64,000 bases of DNA from Pseudomonadota bacterium (GTDB lineage: Bacteria > Pseudomonadota > Gammaproteobacteria > Xanthomonadales > Xanthomonadaceae): the NCBI GenBank assembly GCA_018242445.1, contig JAFEBW010000030.1, positions 1 to 64,000 of the forward strand, read 5' to 3'. The position numbers were made by a program, and so were the translations under genes. Within the stretch, counting starts at the first letter, position 1. Each line of letters starts with the position of its first letter. Below, in pieces: positions 61,548-64,000 of this stretch. Below the pieces are notes generated by a model that ran no database searches, was not told the origin of the DNA, and worked only from the letters and a program-made list of their open reading frames with translations.

Positions 61548-61988
61548 CTAACGGGCGCCGGATCCGGCATTCGATCCGCTGCCGCTGCGCGACGCAGGTG
61601 CTGCCGCCGGCACCGCTTTCGGAGGAGTCTCCAGCTTCTTCAATTCGGCACGGAAAAACTCCGCCGAGGTCACCGTGCGCCCATCGGCGAAGCGGATGTG
61701 ATAAGGCTGACCACTCCAGGACGAACCCGTAGCGATGTAGTTGATGAATTGCTCGGCGGTCTTCACGCGACCACCTGCATTGCGCAGCTTCAGGCGCAGG
61801 TGATCGGCGGCGGCACGGCCATCGTAGCTGCTGCCGTTGCGGATGAACTGCGCGCCGGGCAGCACCTCGACCGCATGGAGCAAGGCATCGATCTTCTGCG
61901 CTTCGGTGAGCGGCGCGGCCTGCAGCGGCAGCCACGCCAGCAGGCACAACAACGCGGGCATGAACAGGCTGGTCGTGGCGGCTTTCAT
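61548..61988 (-). CDS. DUF5329 secreted protein
   Basis: A 146-residue exported protein with a signal peptide to about residue 25 (ending LQAA). The mature core TEAQKIDALLHAVEVLPGAQFIRNGSSYDGRAAADHLRLKLRNAG and the segment EQFINYIATGSSWSGQPYHIRFADG match the DUF5329 family, which is found in the periplasm of many Gram-negatives and has no assigned function. The C-terminal 25 residues are low complexity (Pro/Ala/Gly/Ser). The start at 61988 overlaps the M20 stop (ATGA), so it is coupled to that gene. Confidence 0.85.
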   Translation of the reverse strand: MKAATTSLFMPALLCLLAWLPLQAAPLTEAQKIDALLHAVEVLPGAQFIRNGSSYDGRAAADHLRLKLRNAGGRVKTAEQFINYIATGSSWSGQPYHIRFADGRTVTSAEFFRAELKKLETPPKAVPAAAPASRSGSGSNAGSGAR

Positions 61989-63301
61989 CGGCTGGCTTCC
62001 AGATAGTCGAGGCTGGCTTGCAGCATGCTCTGCATGCCCACGTGCAGGGCGGCCTCGTCGAGAAAGAACTTCGGCGAATGGTTCGATGGCGCGTGCGCGG
62101 CATCCTGTCCAACCGGGGTGGCGCCGACGAAGAAATACACGACCGGCGCATCCTTCTCGTACCACGCGAAATCCTCCGAGGCCATCCACACCGGCGGTTC
62201 GACCACGTGCCCGGCGCCGATCGCCTTGCCGATGCTGGCCTGCACGCGCGCCGCCAGCGCCGGATCGTTGACCAGTACCGGATTGCTGGCGCCCACCGGC
62301 ATCGTCAAGGTCGCAGTGGCGCCATTGGCGAGGGCGACATGCTCGGCGATGCTGCGCAAGGCCGCGATGGCTTGCTGGCGCATGGCCTCGTCGAAGGTGC
62401 GCAGGGTGCCCTGCATCTGCACGCTGTCGGGGACGATGTTGAAACGCGTGCCGCCGTGGATGGTGCCGAAGGTCAGCACCGCCGGCAGCAGGCCGATGTT
62501 GAGCTTGCGGCTGACGATGGTTTGTGCATCGGTGATGATCTGCGCCGAGGTCACGATGGGATCGACGCCGTTCCAGGGCATCGCGCCGTGGGTCTGGCGG
62601 CCGTGCACGGCCATCTCGAAGGTGTCGGAGCTGGCCATCGTCGGCCCGGCGCGCACGCCCACCACGCCCGCGTTGAGCCAGCTCACCACGTGCATGCCGA
62701 ACACCGCATCGGGCTTGAAGTCGCCGAACAGGCCCTCGGCCAGCATCAGCGAGGCGCCGCCTTGCTCGCCGGGAGGTGCGCCTTCTTCGGCCGGCTGGAA
62801 GATGAACATCACCTCGCCGGGCAGATCCTTGCGCATGCCCGCCAGCGCGGTGGCGATGCCCAGCAGCATCGCGGTGTGGCCGTCGTGGCCGCAGGCGTGC
62901 ATCACGCCGACGCTCTGGCCGTTGAACTGCGCGCGCACCGTGGACTTGAAGGGCAGATCCACCTCCTCGGTGACCGGCAGCGCATCCATGTCGGCGCGGA
63001 TCGCCAGCTTCGGCCCGGGCTTGCCGCCCTTGAGCACGGCGACGACGCCGGTGTGGGCGATGCCGGTGCGCACATCCAGTCCGAGCGAGCGCAGTTGTTT
63101 GGCGACCAGCGCCGACGTGCGCACTTCGCGATTGCTCAACTCGGGATGCTGGTGCAGGTCGCGGCGCCAGGCAATCACCTGCGGTGCGAGTTGGTCGGCC
63201 CAGTGCGCGGCCACGCCGGCATCGGCTGCATGAGTGACAGGCGTTACGGCCATGCAGGCGAGGCAGGCGGCGAGGGTGGTGCTGAAGGTCGATGCCTGCA
63301 T
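61985..63301 (-). CDS. M20 family amidohydrolase (peptidase), secreted
   Basis: A metal-dependent hydrolase of 438 residues. A signal peptide (1-25, ending THA) marks it for export. Family M20D features are RRDLHQHPELSNREVRTS, ADMDALPVTEE, MHACGHDGHTAMLLG with the metal ligands, QPAEEGAPPGEQGGA, and the C-terminal MASEDFAWYEKDAPVVYFFVGA. Related enzymes hydrolyse N-acyl amino acids, IAA-type amides or hippurate-like compounds. The start at 63301 was chosen because it begins the signal peptide. The in-frame Met at 63352 adds 17 polar residues. It is cotranscribed with the DUF5329 gene. Confidence 0.92.
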   Translation of the reverse strand: MQASTFSTTLAACLACMAVTPVTHAADAGVAAHWADQLAPQVIAWRRDLHQHPELSNREVRTSALVAKQLRSLGLDVRTGIAHTGVVAVLKGGKPGPKLAIRADMDALPVTEEVDLPFKSTVRAQFNGQSVGVMHACGHDGHTAMLLGIATALAGMRKDLPGEVMFIFQPAEEGAPPGEQGGASLMLAEGLFGDFKPDAVFGMHVVSWLNAGVVGVRAGPTMASSDTFEMAVHGRQTHGAMPWNGVDPIVTSAQIITDAQTIVSRKLNIGLLPAVLTFGTIHGGTRFNIVPDSVQMQGTLRTFDEAMRQQAIAALRSIAEHVALANGATATLTMPVGASNPVLVNDPALAARVQASIGKAIGAGHVVEPPVWMASEDFAWYEKDAPVVYFFVGATPVGQDAAHAPSNHSPKFFLDEAALHVGMQSMLQASLDYLEASR

Positions 63302-63389
63302 GGGTCGGCTCGGTGTGCGGGAGGAGATATCGATTCTATTGCGGAAGAGCATTCAACCCTTACCCTCTTCCGACCAGACCGCTTGGGCC

Positions 63390-63491
63390 CCTTCCCCCGC
63401 AAGCGGGGGGTGACGAGGCGCGCTTGCGAACTGCCGGTGGCAGTTCGTGCGCCGAAGAACGCCCGGCAGGGCCGGACGGCTGGGATGGGGG
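63390..63491. repeat. Family A repeat interrupted by another palindrome
   Basis: The left half (CCTTCCCCCGCAAGCGGGGG, 63390-63409) and right tail (GCTGGGATGGGGG) match intact family A copies, but about 68 bases lie between them. This insert contains a strong hairpin with CGAACTGCC/GGCAGTTCG arms (63427-63447) and outer GGCGC/GCGCC arms (63417-63453). Confidence 0.7.
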
Positions 63492-63623
63492 CCGTGATCG
63501 CGGCGACCTCCCCGAGGTGGGAAGTGCTGGCGCTGGCGCTTTCAACTTCCAGGGTGGTGCCAGTCACCATGATCGTTTGCGCCATGCCGGAGTGCCCGAG
63601 ACTGCGGGTCGAGTGGGTGAACA

Positions 63624-63669
63624 GCTATTGTCCGCTGCATGGAACGCTGCGGACGGCTATTGTCCGCTG
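63624..63669 (+). promoter_or_regulatory. Paired candidate operator upstream of pirin
   Basis: GCTATTGTCCGCTG occurs twice with centres 32 bases apart, about three helical turns. Between the copies GCGGAC is an inverted partner of GTCCGC. The pattern suits a regulator binding two sites on one face of DNA. Pirin genes are often next to LysR-type regulators, but none is visible here. Confidence 0.4.
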
Positions 63670-63743
63670 TGCGTCGCATCCATCGTCCCCACCTGTGGTG
63701 GGATGCGGCAGGCCCTTCGGGCCTCGCAAACCGGAGAGCGAGC

Positions 63744-64000
63744 ATGAAAAAGATCGTCGGCGTGCACAGCGCCCCGCAGGGCCATTGGGTGGGCGACGGC
63801 TTCCCGGTGCGTTCGCTGTTTTCCTACGATGGCCTGGGGCAGGTGCTCAGCCCCTTCCTGTTGCTCGATTACGCAGGCCCGCATCGCTTCGAGCCCGGCA
63901 CGCGCAAGCGCGGCGTGGGCGAGCACCCGCACCGCGGCTTCGAGACGGTGACGATCGTCTATCAGGGGCAGGTCGATCACCGCGATTCCACCGGCGCGGG
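63744..64000 (+). CDS. Pirin family protein (partial, runs off the window)
   Basis: The first 85 codons of a cupin-fold pirin. The conserved opening is PVRSLFSY followed by SPFLLLDYAGPHRFEPG. The metal-site block EHPHRGFETVT has the histidines that bind iron, and YQGQVDHRDS follows. Pirins of this group may act as quercetinase-like dioxygenases or redox-dependent regulators; the function here is unknown. The ATG at 63744 is preceded by GGAG. The window ends inside the gene, so full length cannot be judged. Two candidate operators lie upstream. Confidence 0.92.
   Translation, partial: MKKIVGVHSAPQGHWVGDGFPVRSLFSYDGLGQVLSPFLLLDYAGPHRFEPGTRKRGVGEHPHRGFETVTIVYQGQVDHRDSTGA

Larger units (their letters stand above)
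63302..63743. other. Region between the M20 gene and pirin
   Basis: This 442-base gap has no gene. It contains an interrupted family A repeat with a second hairpin inside it (63390-63491), and close to the pirin start two direct copies of GCTATTGTCCGCTG (63624 and 63656) with an intervening inverted pair GTCCGC/GCGGAC. See findings. Confidence 0.55.

Overview
The window is a GC-rich chromosomal segment of a gammaproteobacterium, most likely of the order Lysobacterales (Xanthomonadales; Xanthomonadaceae or Rhodanobacteraceae). This is inferred from protein sequences and gene types: a 2-oxoglutarate dehydrogenase operon with its own lpdA, a zwf/HAD/transaldolase/pgi cluster, a secreted M4 protease with PPC domains, TolB/FlgO-plus-TPR membrane proteins, and dispersed palindromic intergenic repeats. 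I see no rRNA, CRISPR array, insertion sequence, integrase or phage gene. Most of the window is core chromosome. Genus cannot be fixed from the sequence alone.

Layout. 0.3-2.2 kb (-): secreted hypothetical protein and M48 metalloprotease. 2.4-7.7 kb (+): class I aminotransferase, mdh, a lipoprotein, and a TPR membrane protein. 7.7-13.2 kb (-): tamA-tamB. 13.4-16.2 kb (+): prpB, an AT-richer lipoprotein gene, prpC. 16.3-16.9 kb (-): glutathione S-transferase. 16.9-20.7 kb (+): a long structured leader, an NRAMP-like transporter and an OprB-type porin. 20.7-29.6 kb (-): cell wall hydrolase, fadH, and sucA-sucB-lpdA. 30.1-32.2 kb (-): L16 hydroxylase roxA and a GNAT fusion protein. 32.4-35.9 kb (-): an accessory patch with a TPR gene, a remnant of a second copy, a DUF6090-like protein and a membrane protein. 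35.9-38.8 kb: divergent purB and fumC. 38.8-42.5 kb (+): S9 peptidase and a protein of unknown function. 42.6 kb: tRNA-Val(CAC). 43.0-48.0 kb (+): zwf, HAD hydrolase, tal, pgi. 48.1-51.9 kb: Mth938-like gene and yhbY (-), rlmE and ftsH (+). 52.2 kb (-): tRNA-Arg(ACG). 52.9-56.0 kb (+): M4 protease and a six-EF-hand protein. 56.1-58.0 kb (-): DUF2007 protein, tesB and an amidase. 58.1-61.5 kb (+): alpha/beta hydrolase, rlmKL and a PmtA-like methyltransferase. 61.5-63.3 kb (-): DUF5329 protein and M20 amidohydrolase. 63.7 kb to the end (+): a pirin gene cut by the window edge.

How genes work together. Central carbon metabolism dominates. TCA-cycle enzymes (mdh, sucA, sucB, lpdA, fumC) sit with methylcitrate-cycle enzymes (prpB, prpC), and one co-transcribed block covers glucose-6-phosphate and pentose-phosphate steps (zwf, tal, pgi). 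Envelope functions include TamAB, M48, cell wall hydrolases and porin. Ribosome functions include RlmE, RlmKL, YhbY and RoxA. Many neighbouring genes are joined by 4-nt stop/start overlaps (GTGA or ATGA).

Most unusual points. (1) The NRAMP-like transporter has altered metal-binding motifs, a co-transcribed porin and a roughly 550-nt leader with short ORFs and an anti-Shine-Dalgarno hairpin. (2) A lipoprotein gene is wedged inside prpBC. (3) A remnant of a duplicated TPR gene lies beside an intact paralogue. (4) Dispersed heptamer repeats occur inside the sucB coding sequence. (5) One intergenic palindrome is interrupted by another palindrome.
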